This document shows positions 47,542 to 59,987 of a stretch of 64,000 nucleotides of DNA, piece by piece. Each line of letters opens with the position of its first letter. Position 1 is the stretch's first letter. A model generated the notes under the pieces. That model saw only the letters and a list, made by a program, of their open reading frames with translations. It was not told the DNA's origin and searched no databases. Source of the DNA: Holothuria scabra (lineage: Eukaryota > Echinodermata > Holothuroidea > Aspidochirotida > Holothuriidae); assembly GCA_037179385.1 (NCBI GenBank), contig CM074200.1, forward strand, positions 32,801,884 through 32,865,883. Reading direction: 5' to 3'. The translations under genes were made by a program, and so were the position numbers.

Positions 47542-48179
47542 AGCAGGATAGTAACTACATTACATGACGCCACTACTACCCAGTGCAGTAAAAGAATGCA
47601 CATGTTCCGACATGATTGGGGGATGAAAAACAGAATGAGCATGATGTTGGCCTAAGAACTAAATTATTAAAGAGCATGTGACATCGACTGCAAACAAATC
47701 TACAGTACTGTATTAACGGTGACTTGTATCTCCACTTTTGAAGTGAAAATATTACGCCTACAAAAGTGATACCCCGTTCGTGAAAAGAACGGAAATATTC
47801 CCAATGTTGGTAATATTGCAAGCCTGCCCAATCATGTCAATTTTGGCGAGCAACGGGCGCGAAATAACGGCCAACCGGGGGTAAAAATCGTCCGGTGCCA
47901 TCGCTTTATAAACGCCATGCAGAGCAGAAAGCAGAAATTAAGGTGATATAAAGCCAATGTGACCGCTATCAGTACATCAAAATTAATACGAATGTGAGTT
48001 TTAGTTCTAATATTTTGGCGTCAACTTACGGAAGTTACGTTGACTAATTTGCCTCAAAAGTGTCACCATTTTGCGTCTAGGGACTTGCATAAGCCCCAAC
48101 ATTTCCAAGAGGGGAGGGGGCACCCCCTCCCCTCATACCCCTCCCCCAGGCCGGCGATCCACTTATGGACGCATTAGAT
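47542..48179. other. Intergenic
   Basis: Nothing recognised. Confidence 0.3.
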
Positions 48180-48390
48180 ACGCGACGTTCAATTCTAAAT
48201 CCAGGGGAAACCCTGCATCTTAAGGTGGGAAACTTTAATATATTTCACATGTCGTATGTGGATGCAGATTATGGTGAGAAGGTGGTCCCTATTTTTGTAC
48301 ATGGAGGTCAACGGTCATCTGGGATAACAAAATTATTTTGGATCATGCTAGTATCACATTTGAGTGAGAAGATAATGGTATATAAATGGT
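48180..48390 (+). repeat. AGGTCA-rich repeat family, copy 3 (single unit)
   Basis: aaggtgggaaact, tatttcacatgtcgtatgtg, gatgcagattatggtgag, ggaggtcaacggtcatctg and taacaaaattattttgga match units at 43500-44560 and the end of 35520-36045. Its DR1 has one mismatch. Confidence 0.7.
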
Positions 48391-48428
48391 ATTATTTGAA
48401 ATGGAATATTTATGTATCATGGACTATG

Positions 48429-48650
48429 CATCCGACTTAGAGCCGGGAGGTCTGGAGTTCGAATACTGACCGTCAACCGAAATCTTTAAAAATAAAATTT
48501 ACTACTACTGCGTTTGATGCATGCTCAGCATGAGCAAGTGACTAGGGGAAACAAGTCAGTGTGCACAGCTAAAGGTAAAGGCCGTGACCGGCCGAATTTA
48601 AACGAGTTTGTCTTGAATTGAGCCGCGAAACCTCATCTACCTATACCACT
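48429..48650 (+). mobile_element. tRNA-SINE copy, 5' truncated
   Basis: ggaggtctggagttcgaata (B box), atgctcagcatgagcaagtg, aggggaaacaagtcagtg, gtgaccggccgaattt and the tail gaaacctcatctac follow the family order. Confidence 0.75.
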
Positions 48651-48682
48651 ACCCACACACTACAAGGTAACATCCTGGGTCT

Positions 48683-48726
48683 TGTTGTTGTTGTCGTTGT
48701 TGTTGTTGTTGTCGTTGTTGTTGTTA
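48683..48726. repeat. (GTT)n microsatellite
   Basis: About 14 GTT/GTC triplets. Confidence 0.9.
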
Positions 48727-50814
48727 CATTGAAGGTTAAGAGGTACCGGTACTGTACGGCAACGCTCCGGATTAGTTCTCCTGTCAAACAAAAATGTGTC
48801 AAATTTGCCTTAGTTTTTTTTTCTTAGATGACGCAACTTTTTGCACCAATTCTTATGTAAGGACCTGAAAGTATAAAAAAAAGTCCCATAAAAAGGGAAT
48901 CTCCTTCCTCGGGCCTTCTCTTCCAGCAAGGTGGTTTGATCTAACATTCACCCCCTACCGTTGGGGATTTGACTGAACGAGGAATATGCCGTACACCCTA
49001 ATAAGGTAACCCACCACCACAACCCCCCCCCCCCCCCCCTTACACCGATGTGTATAAAAATTCAATAAAACGTTGCTGGAGGTGAAGTATTAATTTTGGT
49101 TAAAGTGTTTGTGTTTGAAAGGAGAATGTTTCTCGCATACTGGTCTGCATTCTGATATTGTATTATGTGACTCCTGTACACACCACATCGTTGTATAATC
49201 GGAAATGACTATATTTACGTTAAAGTGTCCTTTTCTCTCTCGTTGGATGACGATGCAATTAGTGGTATAAACCAACTCAGGATATTCGTGATTGTTAAAA
49301 CATTGAAGGTTGTTAGTAAAGGAAAATAAAAACACAGTAATAGTACCTGCCGATTACACGTGTGGCGTGGCCCTGGCCGCTCCCCTCATTAAATGTCGAG
49401 CTCGCTCACTGATAAACGGTTTACCAGACACCAATCTGTCTATGCTCCACAAGATATTCCGATACTACACAACAATGCTTCATTTTTGGGGGAGTCGTTT
49501 ATCAGGCGCACTCTAAGGGGAGGCAGAACTTCTACATGTCTGCAACTAGCTATATCAATATTATGTTCGTGGACCTATTTTTATTTCCACTGTGAGGTGA
49601 TGAACGTATGGGGTTTTCAAAAAAAGTAAGTACAAAGTAAATATATAAACACAAAGTTGTTTCAAAATTATGGCTTTGGTCAAAATTCCTAAGTCGAATT
49701 GAGTATGCCATTGGCATATCTGAGAGTCATTCTTGTAAATATAATATCTCAATACAGGAAACATAGAGTTCTCGTCCTTGGTAAGTGGAAGTGTTTATCT
49801 GGTTAGAGAACCTCTCTGGAGATCACGGGTCGTTTTAAGGTCATCGGCAGAAAGTCAACCTAAAATTTTGTATACTGCTATTGAAGAATGCTTTTGCCAG
49901 GTAAAACACTGCAGTCGGTAATCTACAACTAGCTGGTTACACGAATTTATTTCTGAGGAGAGGACTGCATCAAGTATAAGTAAACCCTTTATGGGTGTAG
50001 TAGACAGCGGTATATATGTAAGAAAATCGCATTTGAAGTGTTGATGCCCTATTTAGTAGGCATTGGTACGACAGTAGCAGACTTTGTATTCCTCATGGCC
50101 CTGTGATGTCGATATATGCAACATGCAATTTTTTACCATTACCGGTATTTGATGTCTATGGCATTTACGATGTGATTTACGGTGTAACGTCCGGGTCCTC
50201 AATTCGTGAGCTTTAAGCTGACCTGTTAAAAATCGTATATAAATTTAACCATGCTGTAGTCAGCAGTTGTTATTTACGTCAAGTTACATGAACTGATTTA
50301 TGAGCGTCTAGGGAATTGGAGAGGTGTAACTATCAGTTTGTGTTTTCCGGGCAACTGTAGCCGGGTCGTTTGTTGAAGAGCAGATAGTGTGGGGGTGTTT
50401 AAGTGGATAAATGGGGCAAGAGGAGGTTTGGTAAGGAGGGTGAGGAGAAAAAGTGAGCATTGGGAAATGCAATTCAGTGCTAATTGAGATGGCTTCAAAA
50501 ATCTTAGATTTCCACACAGGCAGGGTTTAAAGGTGGCGATGAGTGGCCAGTTTAAATCACGTGGATACATACAACAGAAAATAGAGGGCGTCCTAATAAA
50601 TGCCAAACCGCGTTACAATAGCTTTGTAAGATCAGCTTGACTTAGTTATTGTATGGAGTGTATCAATCAATTCCTCGTTTGGGAGCAGGAGTAGTTTCAC
50701 AAGCCATGAACAGATACCACGGGTAGAGTGTTCCTCGCAGGTAAGAGATTACGGTCCACCAGCCTCACCATAACTGAGGTGAGTAAATTAAACGTCAGTC
50801 AAAACCAACATTAT
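48727..50814. other. Intergenic
   Basis: A C tract begins near 49024. No gene was recognised. Confidence 0.3.
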
Positions 50815-50854
50815 TTCGATCCAGAGAGTTGCTGGAGCAACTCCCTGTTCGATC
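50815..50854. mobile_element. Micro-palindrome copy 5 with perfect 7-bp TSD
   Basis: The insert 50822-50847 (26 bp) has arms CAGAGAGTTGC and GCAACTCCCTG around TGGA. It is flanked by TTCGATC at 50815-50821 and 50848-50854. Confidence 0.88.
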
Positions 50855-53466
50855 TTCTTCATCGGGAACTATTTGCATTCATGGATAAATCAGGCTTGCA
50901 AATTAAGGCAAATCCGTATTCAATCATGCACAGCTTTACGTTTAGGACCTTTAAAAAATTCATTGCCAGCAGAGCCTAGGATTCTTGTTTAATTTGAATT
51001 CGTTGACATTGAGTTCTTTGAACGATAGACGAATAACTTAACAGTCGAGACTGTTGCTCTGATACATCCGTATATCACCTGGTAAAGTGAGTAAACATTG
51101 ACAAAAACTAAAGAAGAGAAGACAAATTATCATGTATAAATCAGATTTGATATTATGTTGTATAGGCCTAAACTGTTTTTTTTTAATGAAATGAAGTAAA
51201 TTCTACAAGAAGTTGTTGTTCTAAAGCCCCGGGCAACAGATACTCTCACCCAATTTCCTCTACCCTTAGTTTTCGCATTACCCAGCAACCGACCTTTTGT
51301 TCACATTTGCACGGTCTAGTGTTGAAGGCATTTCAACAGTTTTACACCATTTGAAAATAGCCACAAATCTGACAAAATTATTCTGAGTATCGTTAAAGGG
51401 AAGGGGTTACTCAAGTCCCACGGGATGTCGTTTTTAAACCCCATCAGGGTCAGAGTTGACACCCCTTAACCTACGCCATGTCGCTTGATATAAGGTTTTT
51501 GCCTCAGTCCTCATTGCATCAAACATCATAACACCCCGCTTTGGTTTTGATTAGCACATCGAAATGTTCTGTCGCCACTGTGTTTTTTCCGACCATTTGA
51601 CTTTCTCCTGTACTATTCCTAGCTCTATATCGAAGAGAATTATGGAAAATTTAGCCATCATTGGTGGTACGGATTTCCAAGTCTTATCCAGAAGTATAAA
51701 GGATATTGTGTATAACATAGTCCCTCGCTGCCGATTACTTTTAAATGTAAAATCGCGTCCTTTAACATTTAATCCAGAAAGAAATATTCTTTGATTGCGG
51801 CGGCACGCACCATGAATAATTGATAAAGAAGAATGGTAGTATTATTTCGTGGTTACCATGGCAACGGGTCAGTTTAGTATTCGTAACCGGCAGCCAATTG
51901 CAAGATTGCTTTCCGTTAAAGAAGTTGAAAAGCGATTTTTTTGTGATCTGGGCTAAGCCTGGCAAACATATTACAATAAAGTCTGTTTTCATTTGCTTGT
52001 AAAGAAAGTGAAACGCTCGCCCCGCTCAATGCAGATGGGAAACAGGCCATATATGCCACGTAAGTTCAATTCTTTGGTTGTTAAACTTGTATACTATAAG
52101 GTGACCTAACATTTACTGGGTGCTGTTGTTGTAAGCGCAGGCTCCATTGCACTAATAATTCGGGAAGTTTCACTCAGTTATTTGTAATTTGACCATATGA
52201 CCAAACCGGTCGTAATGTTTAACCTGGGCGATATGTATGGTTATTTTCATGACCAGATAATTTTGGAATAACTTCATCCCAGAGTCGCCGAGCGTTTCGG
52301 AAAACATACTGCAGTAGTTTATTTTTATGACTGGGACAATTGCAATTACAGTGCCTTCTTTTGATCATGTGAATTATGTTTTTCGGATTGCTTTGTACTT
52401 TTAGAAATTTTGACTGACATTGCCTCCCAACAACGATCTTTTTAGTCTGAATAAGTGATTCTGTGGTATGTGAAATGGATCTGCCATTTGTTTCTACGTG
52501 TTTCGGTTGATTTAGCTACAGTTCGATAGACGTTGTATAAATGTCTAATGTCGTGGTTATGAGTTCAATCAGTCATATTTTCGGAAAAGGTTTTCCAATA
52601 CATCGTGTCTATTTGTGATTTAATTTTAAATCGAAAACGTCTTAAGCACCGATATCATGACTGTCATCAAAGCGTGCACAATACTTTCGTGATATTTTCG
52701 TCAGTGTCATCGAGTTGTTGTCAAATTGGAATCACCAAAATTTCAAAGATGTTATCATAACTAGTGTCGTCGTCATGTGCCTAATACCTCTATAACATTA
52801 TCAGTAATAGGTGCCACCGAATCGTGATCAAATCTCGATTATTAATGTTTTCAAGACGGTGACGTGACTGTCGTCATCGTGATTCGTGTGCTTTGTATCT
52901 ATCTACCACTAGTCCTATTATGATCAAATCTGAATCACTTACATTTCAAAGACGTCTTCCGTCTTTTGTTTGAAACTTTTGTGACATTTTAAGTAATATT
53001 ACTATACCGGAAAGTCCTATACTAAAAGGTGCAGTGCTATGATTAAATCTCATTCAATATCATCACGAAGACGTTTTCGTTGTCATGTGTTCACGGTACC
53101 TCCGGTGACATTTTCAGCAGTAACAATTTTAATACTCTAATAGGTTCGATATCCTTGTGTTTTGATCAAATCTGAATCTTTAACATTTAAAAGAAGTTGT
53201 CGTCGTCTTGTGCTTAATATACTTTCGTGGCATTTTCAGTAATCATGGAATACTAGTATTATACTTATAAGTGTCGTCGTACAACGCATGATAAATCATA
53301 GCCTAAACCATTAACTTTTCGAACACGTCGCTATTTCTTGATCACTGGCGATCATTTACGTTTTGCAATAGCTTTTTGGATCATCTAATCATTTTTACTC
53401 TTGTCAATTGTGGCTGAGAATTTTACAGGCTGCTGTCACCATGGCAGCAAACAAAATAAGGTACAA
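50855..53466. other. Intergenic
   Basis: No recognisable gene. 52600-53300 is rich in loosely repeated gtcgtc / gacgt phrases without a fixed period. Confidence 0.3.
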
Positions 53467-55561
53467 GTTATGTTTCATTTTTAAAGGGGAAGTTTAAGCC
53501 AAAAAATAATTTACACATGTGAAAGGAGAACTAAATCTACTCAGTGTGGTGAAATTTTCACTCAAATCGGACATTTATTTCTCGAGATATCATCAAATGG
53601 AGTTAGTAGATTTGTGTTCCAAAGTTAAATTGAGGGCAACAGAGATTATATCACTTCTGTCACTTCCTCATATTGACAAGAAATGGTTTGTTTCCCTTTG
53701 TTTCTTCATACTGTTGTGTTGACCATGACTTTAATAGGAATAGAAACTTCCCTTGGGGATTGCAAAGTTTGAAAAGGTCTCATGCCACTTATGCAATCAC
53801 ATGTTGGTAATATGGGACTTTTGAGGAGAAAATAGGCGGTAAAGTTTAAAGGAAAACAAAAGAGTGTTCATTAATGTGGGGATATGATGTCATATATGCT
53901 TGCTTTAAGTTCACTGTTCGTAGAAAATGTGACTACTTTACTTGCTCATATTTTGAGAACCACACATTGGATTTCAATGCAAATTTCACCAAAATGCTTA
54001 GGATAAGTACTTCTCTAACATATAAAAACTTGATTCCACCTTAAACCCTTATTTTAAAGGGGCTCGATGAGTTGATATCAATGGCTAAATAAGATTTTTA
54101 AAGGGTCACTATCACATGAAAATTCTCATAGTTAGCATAATTAGTCAAGTTTCATATCCAATAGTCAGGGGAAACGTTAAAATTTTGAATTTTGTGATGT
54201 CCTGGCTTGTAACACTTTTGTATATGATTTGAAAAAAGTGTCTGGTCATGAATTTTTGGAAATCTGAATTGAACCGTTAAGTACTCACTAATTAAACTTT
54301 ATGTATACTGGGGTTGTCTAAGTTTGACCATTTGTCATAGGTATGTGAAGAAACCTTAACAGTTTCGGAAAAATTTGTTGAATTTCATGAACCAGCCCAA
54401 TGAGCCTCTTAAAGTTTCATTAAATGTGACTACAATTCCGGTAACGCATGTTTAACATCAGATCAGACAAAACTTCATGGAAAAATAATCAACTTCCCCC
54501 CTAATAGGAAATGATGTAAGCAAAACACGAGTTTAGTTGTCTCAGGCAGAAGGTCACCAAATATATCGTTTCCTGAGTATTAAAGGGTATTTTGCCTGCA
54601 ATACCCCTACTGTGCTCATTTAGTTATCAAACATTTTTTATTTGTTTGAAATCACACATTCTTGGTTCGGAAGACATTTTAAAAGGATGCATCACCAATC
54701 ATGATACAAATGGACACTCTCGCCCTTAAAAAAGGACGTTTTGTTCAGATTATAACCGACATTCTGTATTTATTTTGCCGGACGAGGGGGGACGTTGTCC
54801 CCCTCCCCCTCCCAAACTACCAGCCTCACATGAGGCTATTTTACTATAACTCTCTTAATTAGCAGGCTATAAGCCTCATTAATAGGTTTACTCTACACAT
54901 TATTACTAGTGTCTTAGTGGTTTTCTCAAATGCTTGTCCCAATATTTGGAAAATTCAACAGAAGTCAGTCAAATCTTACACCGCATCAAAAGAAATGTGT
55001 GAGGTTGTCACAAGTTTTTATAAGTTAGAGGGGACTTATTCTAAGCATTTCTGTGCAATTTTCATTGAAATCCTATATGTGGTTCTTAAAATAAGAGCAG
55101 GTATACTTTTCCAATTTTCAACAAAAACTTAATTTGAAGCAAGGACACATGATATCACATCCTCACATAAATGTACCCCTTGTTTTTCTCAGTGAAACCA
55201 ATTTCTTAACAACAAATTTTCTTCACAACTATCCCATATTATTAGAATGTGATTGCTTAAGTAGCATGTGAACTTTACAACCTTTTCATTCCTCACAGTG
55301 AGGTCCTTTCTCTGTTTACCTCAAAGTTAACAACACAATCTGAAAAATAGAGAGAAAAAACATTTCTTGTCAATGTGAGGAAGTGATACAACCTTTGCTG
55401 CCCTTAAGTTTACTTTGGGAAACACAAATCTAGTGAGCTCGTTTACTGATATCTCGAGAAACACAGGTCCGATTTGAGTGGAAGTTTCTCCACACTGTGT
55501 ATATTTGGTTCCTCTTTCCCATGTGAAAATTATTTTTTGGCCTAAAATTCCCTGTTATGTT
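53467..55561. mobile_element. Foldback element of about 2.1 kb with roughly 550-bp arms
   Basis: The left arm 53485-54030 (ggggaagtttaagcc, atttacacatgtgaaagg, tttctcgagatatca, ttgacaagaaatgg, gggatatgatgtcatat) is repeated in inverse complement at about 55010-55553, with divergence. The loop is about 1 kb. GTTATGTT occurs at 53467-53474 and directly after the right end (55554-55561), a likely 8-bp TSD, although ten extra bases lie between it and the left arm. No transposase frame was seen in the loop. Confidence 0.75.
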
Positions 55562-56277
55562 AGTCCACGACCACCTGAAACAATCACTTATTTAAGAAGT
55601 TTTAGCCAAATTAACCACTCTTATTTATATGCACAACTACGCTTTTATTAACGTTCCGACCATATTTTGTTCTTTTCAATTGTGAAACTCAGTAACTGCT
55701 TGGGTAACCTTGAATATGCTATGCTGAAGTCCTAAAACATCATGAAAGGTACTTTGAAGAGAAAGGGAGGAAAACTGTGAGATTCAGCTGTGGCTTCAAC
55801 CTAAATTTGGGGCGACTGCTCCTGTCCTTTAATTTTGAATGATAAAGATACTTTGTCACAACCGAACCAGTAAAATTTACCTCATGCATTGTACACTTGT
55901 AAGACTGGGCACGCTTTTCTTCTTCCATTCCAATCAACGGTTTGATTGATATTTTTTTTTTCAAAATGATGAAATGAGCTACAAAGAACTGAAAATTATA
56001 ATAGACTCCTTTACAGCCCTTTTTTGCAGAAATTGCAAATTGAAAATCTAATAGTACTTCTGTTCCGAATTATCATCAAAATTAAAGATAAAATGAAAAA
56101 TATTGAAAATAGCCTAGGTCTACTATAGTTTTATGGAACATTTTATTTTAACCCTAAAGACCAATGTTTTATCAAGTTCAGAACCATCACGAGACGTCAG
56201 AGTTCGTTAACATCGCTCAAGTACCAAAGAAGCACTGAACCATGATAGCTGAATAGTTAGTTCATCAGTGTAAGCTT
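55562..56277. other. Intergenic
   Basis: Nothing recognised. Confidence 0.3.
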
Positions 56278-56382
56278 TAGCCGGCGGGTCGGACGAAGTT
56301 TTTTCGTTCAGCTCATCACTACGAAAAAATCTGAGGGTGGCAGCCTAAGGAGGCGACAGCCACAGAGGCGCTACGTAGTCTA
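56278..56382 (+). mobile_element. TAGCC MITE, copy 1
   Basis: tagccggcgggtcggacgaa, ttttttcgttcagctcatc, cagcctaagg and agccacagaggcgctacg match 58296-58396. The right terminus is mutated (gtagtcta). Confidence 0.7.
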
Positions 56383-56445
56383 TCTACACTCGAGGTAGCG
56401 TGGACCCAACTGTTAGGATACTATAACATTCGACGTCTTCACAGT

Positions 56446-56486
56446 ATTACACCAGGGAATTCCGTTGCAGCTCACTGGTTATACAC
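56446..56486. mobile_element. Micro-palindrome copy 4, decayed
   Basis: The insert starts CAGGGAATTC at 56453 and ends GCAGCTCACTG at 56477. The flanks ATTACAC and TATACAC agree at five of seven positions, so the TSD is decayed. Confidence 0.5.
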
Positions 56487-57021
56487 CGATAGCATTCCAT
56501 TTGAAAAGTGACTTTTGAAATATAAAATAATAATAGTAGTTTATGTACTAGACAACTTGAAAAAAGACATTTGCGGTATCAGTAGACAGAACCTATCCAA
56601 ATATTCTGCATAGTTTATTTGCCTGTTTTTGATGCATCTGAACCATCTGTCTCTGCACCAGTGGTTCATAAATCAGTCTACAAAGTATCCCGCACGGTCC
56701 GCTTTGTTTAGAAGGTTGACATGAAGGTGCGCGGTAACCACTAAATTATGAATATCACCGTCACTGTCCTGTGCGATTTTGCATCCTGTTGTTCTATGGG
56801 GCTTACGGGTACTTGTTTATTGTTATATGTAGGCTAGCATTTAATACACTGGAGGGAAGTTGACATGGATAAGTTGCAATCGTCAAGCCAGGTAATTGCT
56901 GATCCATCCCAGGCAAAAAAGTCATGCAAAAAGTTCTGCAGGTTTTGGCGATCCAATGATGCAATTCTCAACTTTCTGAGGGAGGGGGGGGGGCAGATTT
57001 GGTTAGAGTATTCCCCGTTAG

Positions 57022-57152
57022 TAGGAGGTCTGTTCCCTTTTGGAGCAGAGAAAACAAGCCAGTGGACTACAACTGGAAAGAAATGTCATGGATGACCCAA
57101 TGCTGACCAATTGGTTAGAGACTAAGCGGAAAACATCATCCAACTAACTAAA
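57022..57152 (+). mobile_element. tRNA-SINE 3' part
   Basis: aggtctgttcccttttggag, agaaaacaagccagtgga, tacaactggaaag and the tail aaaacatcatccaactaact match the family. Confidence 0.6.
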
Positions 57153-58295
57153 TAGTTACAAAGTTTCTCTCCAGGCTAAATTTAAAAGATTTCAATTTGG
57201 ACACATCGTTTTTTCTGATGAAAAATTGAATCTAATAGATTTGAGATTAAGTCTTATTCGATTTAAAAATCCTCAGTCCAAGTTTTAGCTCGGCCTCGAA
57301 TCTAAACTTTTCGGAATTCAAGAGATTTTCTCTGGTGTATTTACATCACTTTTAACGGGTTCACACCTGCATACCGTCCGTTTAAAGGGAAAGACTGCGT
57401 TTGTTTTGCAAGAAAAATTCATCCTTTGAAAATTAATATTTATTGACACAGAGTGATAGATTGACTTAATTGTTGGATAGTGTTTGAGCCATTTGCTTTG
57501 TACTGTTTGTTGGAGCATTTTTAAGCACAATATTTCCCCTTAAGTCCCAATGTAGTCGGTATATCCGTGTATGCCGTCAAAATAAAACCCGAAGGAATCA
57601 CCACAAACTAATGTTAGACATCGTGAAAGCACACCCAAGCGTACTGTTGAAACTGACCATCGAAATAATTGATCTTCCCACGGTAGGCTTACATCACTAA
57701 ATCTCATCCGTCGTCAGGAGTACACATAAACACATTCATATGTGACTCTTTTGACCTCAACGACGCTTACTGAAAATCCGGGTTTTGTCTATTTTTTCAA
57801 GGAATATCTGAAATTGTATTACCAGAGTAGAGATCTGTTAATGCAGAATCTGAAAATATTTTCTGCAGCGCCTGTATCTTACTGTTTCTTGCCGACAACT
57901 TTTCATTGCAATACGAATGGGGCTACTAAATTTTTATAGTTCCCATAGGAACTGTTGTCAAAGAAAGTGCTTTCCCATTAGAAGGGACTTTTCGATGTCC
58001 TAAGATGACCTATGTAACCGCTACTCGATGTATCATCTCTAGGGTTGACTTGGCCTGTTATCTTTCATCAAATTTGCACTATACAGATGTTCGGTGGCAT
58101 GTTTTAGTCAACATATGTCTGTCTGATATTGAGAGCCAGTTGCGATTAGTAGTGATAAATACTTTTTGGATTATTGTCAGAGTGTTGAGGTGGTCAGCAC
58201 AGGGAGTTGTCACAATTCGTTCCCGAAACCACCTGCTATATTCCACAAATAAAATAAATATTACTCTTGGCCGGCAGGTTCAAAGCAGGATTGGT
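57153..58295. other. Intergenic
   Basis: 57910-57950 (tacgaatggggctactaaa, cataggaactgttgt) resembles 31435-31490, an undefined dispersed repeat. No gene was recognised. Confidence 0.35.
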
Positions 58296-58396
58296 AGCCC
58301 GCGGATCGGACAAAGTTTTTTCGTTCAGCCCATCGCTGCAAAAATATGAGGTCAACAGCCTAAGGGGCGGAAGCCACAGAGGCGCTACGCAGGCTA
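58296..58396 (+). mobile_element. TAGCC MITE, copy 2
   Basis: This is a 101-bp element with ends tagcccgcgg and ctacgcaggcta (terminal repeat TAGCCYGCG), and internal cggacaaagttttttcgttc and agccacagaggcg. The flanking duplication is unclear. Confidence 0.75.
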
Positions 58397-58719
58397 GATT
58401 AAGGGCCATGTTGGGTATTTCGTTTGAATAACACTAATCCTATGAAGCATCATGTTTATTGGTCGTCATAGACAACAGTATGGCGTACCCAACGTAGCCA
58501 TCATACCTAACAGGACCGCAGATAAAGAAGCTATGGAACCGGGAATCGGGAACCGAAAGACATTTCGGTTTTGAGGGGAGGTACCGTAGTTTATCAAAAA
58601 GTGCAGTAAGTCAGTGTCATTTTGGCAACTTGAAATTTGCTAGCAAAACGACATTTGTTCTCCATTGACTTATTGGCTTTGTGTGTGATGCGCACCCTTG
58701 GGTATACAATTCGTTCACG

Positions 58720-58872
58720 TGACGTCAGCGCGTTTGAATTTGACATGCTGGATGCTTCTAATCATGCGCATATGTGTTACCTATGCGCGCCCACTACAAC
58801 ACCATAGTAACAATTGTTGTTCAATGGACGCCTGGATGATATAAAAGAGAGATGCCTGGCGCAGTGACGTCA
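58720..58872 (+). promoter_or_regulatory. Candidate promoter: two CRE sites and a TATA box
   Basis: TGACGTCA occurs at 58720-58727 and 58865-58872, and TATAAAAG at 58840-58847. It lies about 1.1 kb upstream of the coding exon at 59988, which is preceded by an intron, so a 5' untranslated exon could start here. The link is inferred from position only. Confidence 0.35.
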
Positions 58873-59569
58873 GTGCATGACCCCTTTTCTGGTTTTAAAG
58901 ATGAACCTCCTTGTTTTATTGAGACCAAAATCGTGTCAGCAACTAGCATACCAGAAATGACCGTCTTGAAGTCATAATTTTGTGTAAAGAGGGGGTCAAT
59001 TTGTTGCTCTCGGCTAGAAGTTCTAATTTTGTTACTATAAGATTAGAAGCAGTGTTGTCGGTATTCGGCAACGGAAACATGCTAAACAGAAATATTCTTT
59101 CAAAGAGGCTAAGCCCTAGTCTGCGGGGTAGCTATCCCGGATATTTTCTTTCCGCATCGATATTCATTTGTAAAATGAGTTGTTTCAATACCCTTTTTTC
59201 AACCTTTCCCCATCCAGATCTTGAGAAAGTCACGCCATTTTCTTATTTCTGACTTCAGCTTCCGAAATTTTACCCCATATGTACACTAAACAGCACTAAG
59301 TGGTAGGGTTATAAAACGTGCCTAGCAATTAAACACTTATTTTGTCCCAACTTAAAGCACGTTTAAATTCTCAACATGTTTAGCGATTTAGAACACTAAA
59401 TGTTTAGCAATAAAAAATGTTTAGAACCGAAATGTATAGGAATTCGCGTGTGTTTATCATGTTAACGTGTTTACAAAGTGGGGAAAAGTGTTTAAAAGAA
59501 TGTTGAATTCCTAAAATACCTTTTTAGAGTGTACCCATTGTACAACGCCCTACTGTTAGTATATTTGTA
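58873..59569. other. Possible 5' intron region
   Basis: No exon was recognised. Around 59320-59500 the word tgtttag recurs without a fixed period. Confidence 0.3.
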
Positions 59570-59768
59570 GGGAGGTCTAGAATTCGCTCCTGGCCGTGTA
59601 ATATCGAAAACTTTAAAAATCTTCTGCCATGTGCTTGATGCTCAGCATAAGCAACGGAGTAGGGAAACAAGCCGCAGTGAACCACAGCTGGAAAAAAGGC
59701 GCAGTCAGGCCGAATTAATTCAGTAGTTTTTTAGAAACTTAGAAACCGTAAAACTCCATCTAACTAAC
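59570..59768 (+). mobile_element. tRNA-SINE copy, 5' truncated
   Basis: gaggtctagaattcgctcct, gtgcttgatgctcagcataa, gcaacggagtagggaaacaa, ccacagctggaaaaaaggcg and the tail gtaaaactccatctaactaa match the family, ending in the ctaact tail. Confidence 0.8.
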
Positions 59769-59987
59769 CTACCATTTAGTGTTCAATAATGTCATTTCGC
59801 AAATACCGGTACCGGTCGATGTTGATATACCGTTATAACGCAATTAGATATCAGAATACGGTTACAAACTTTCAAAAACGCATTGATAATTTCATGTTGT
59901 ATACTCTCTGTTGACAAAAGTTCGCTGAAAGGAAATATTTTACACAATCGAACGTTTTTTTTGTTTTTTTTTTAATTTAATCCACAG

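Noticed and set aside
48618..48827. A protein with a long valine run
   Set aside because: It is the (GTT)n microsatellite read in frame.
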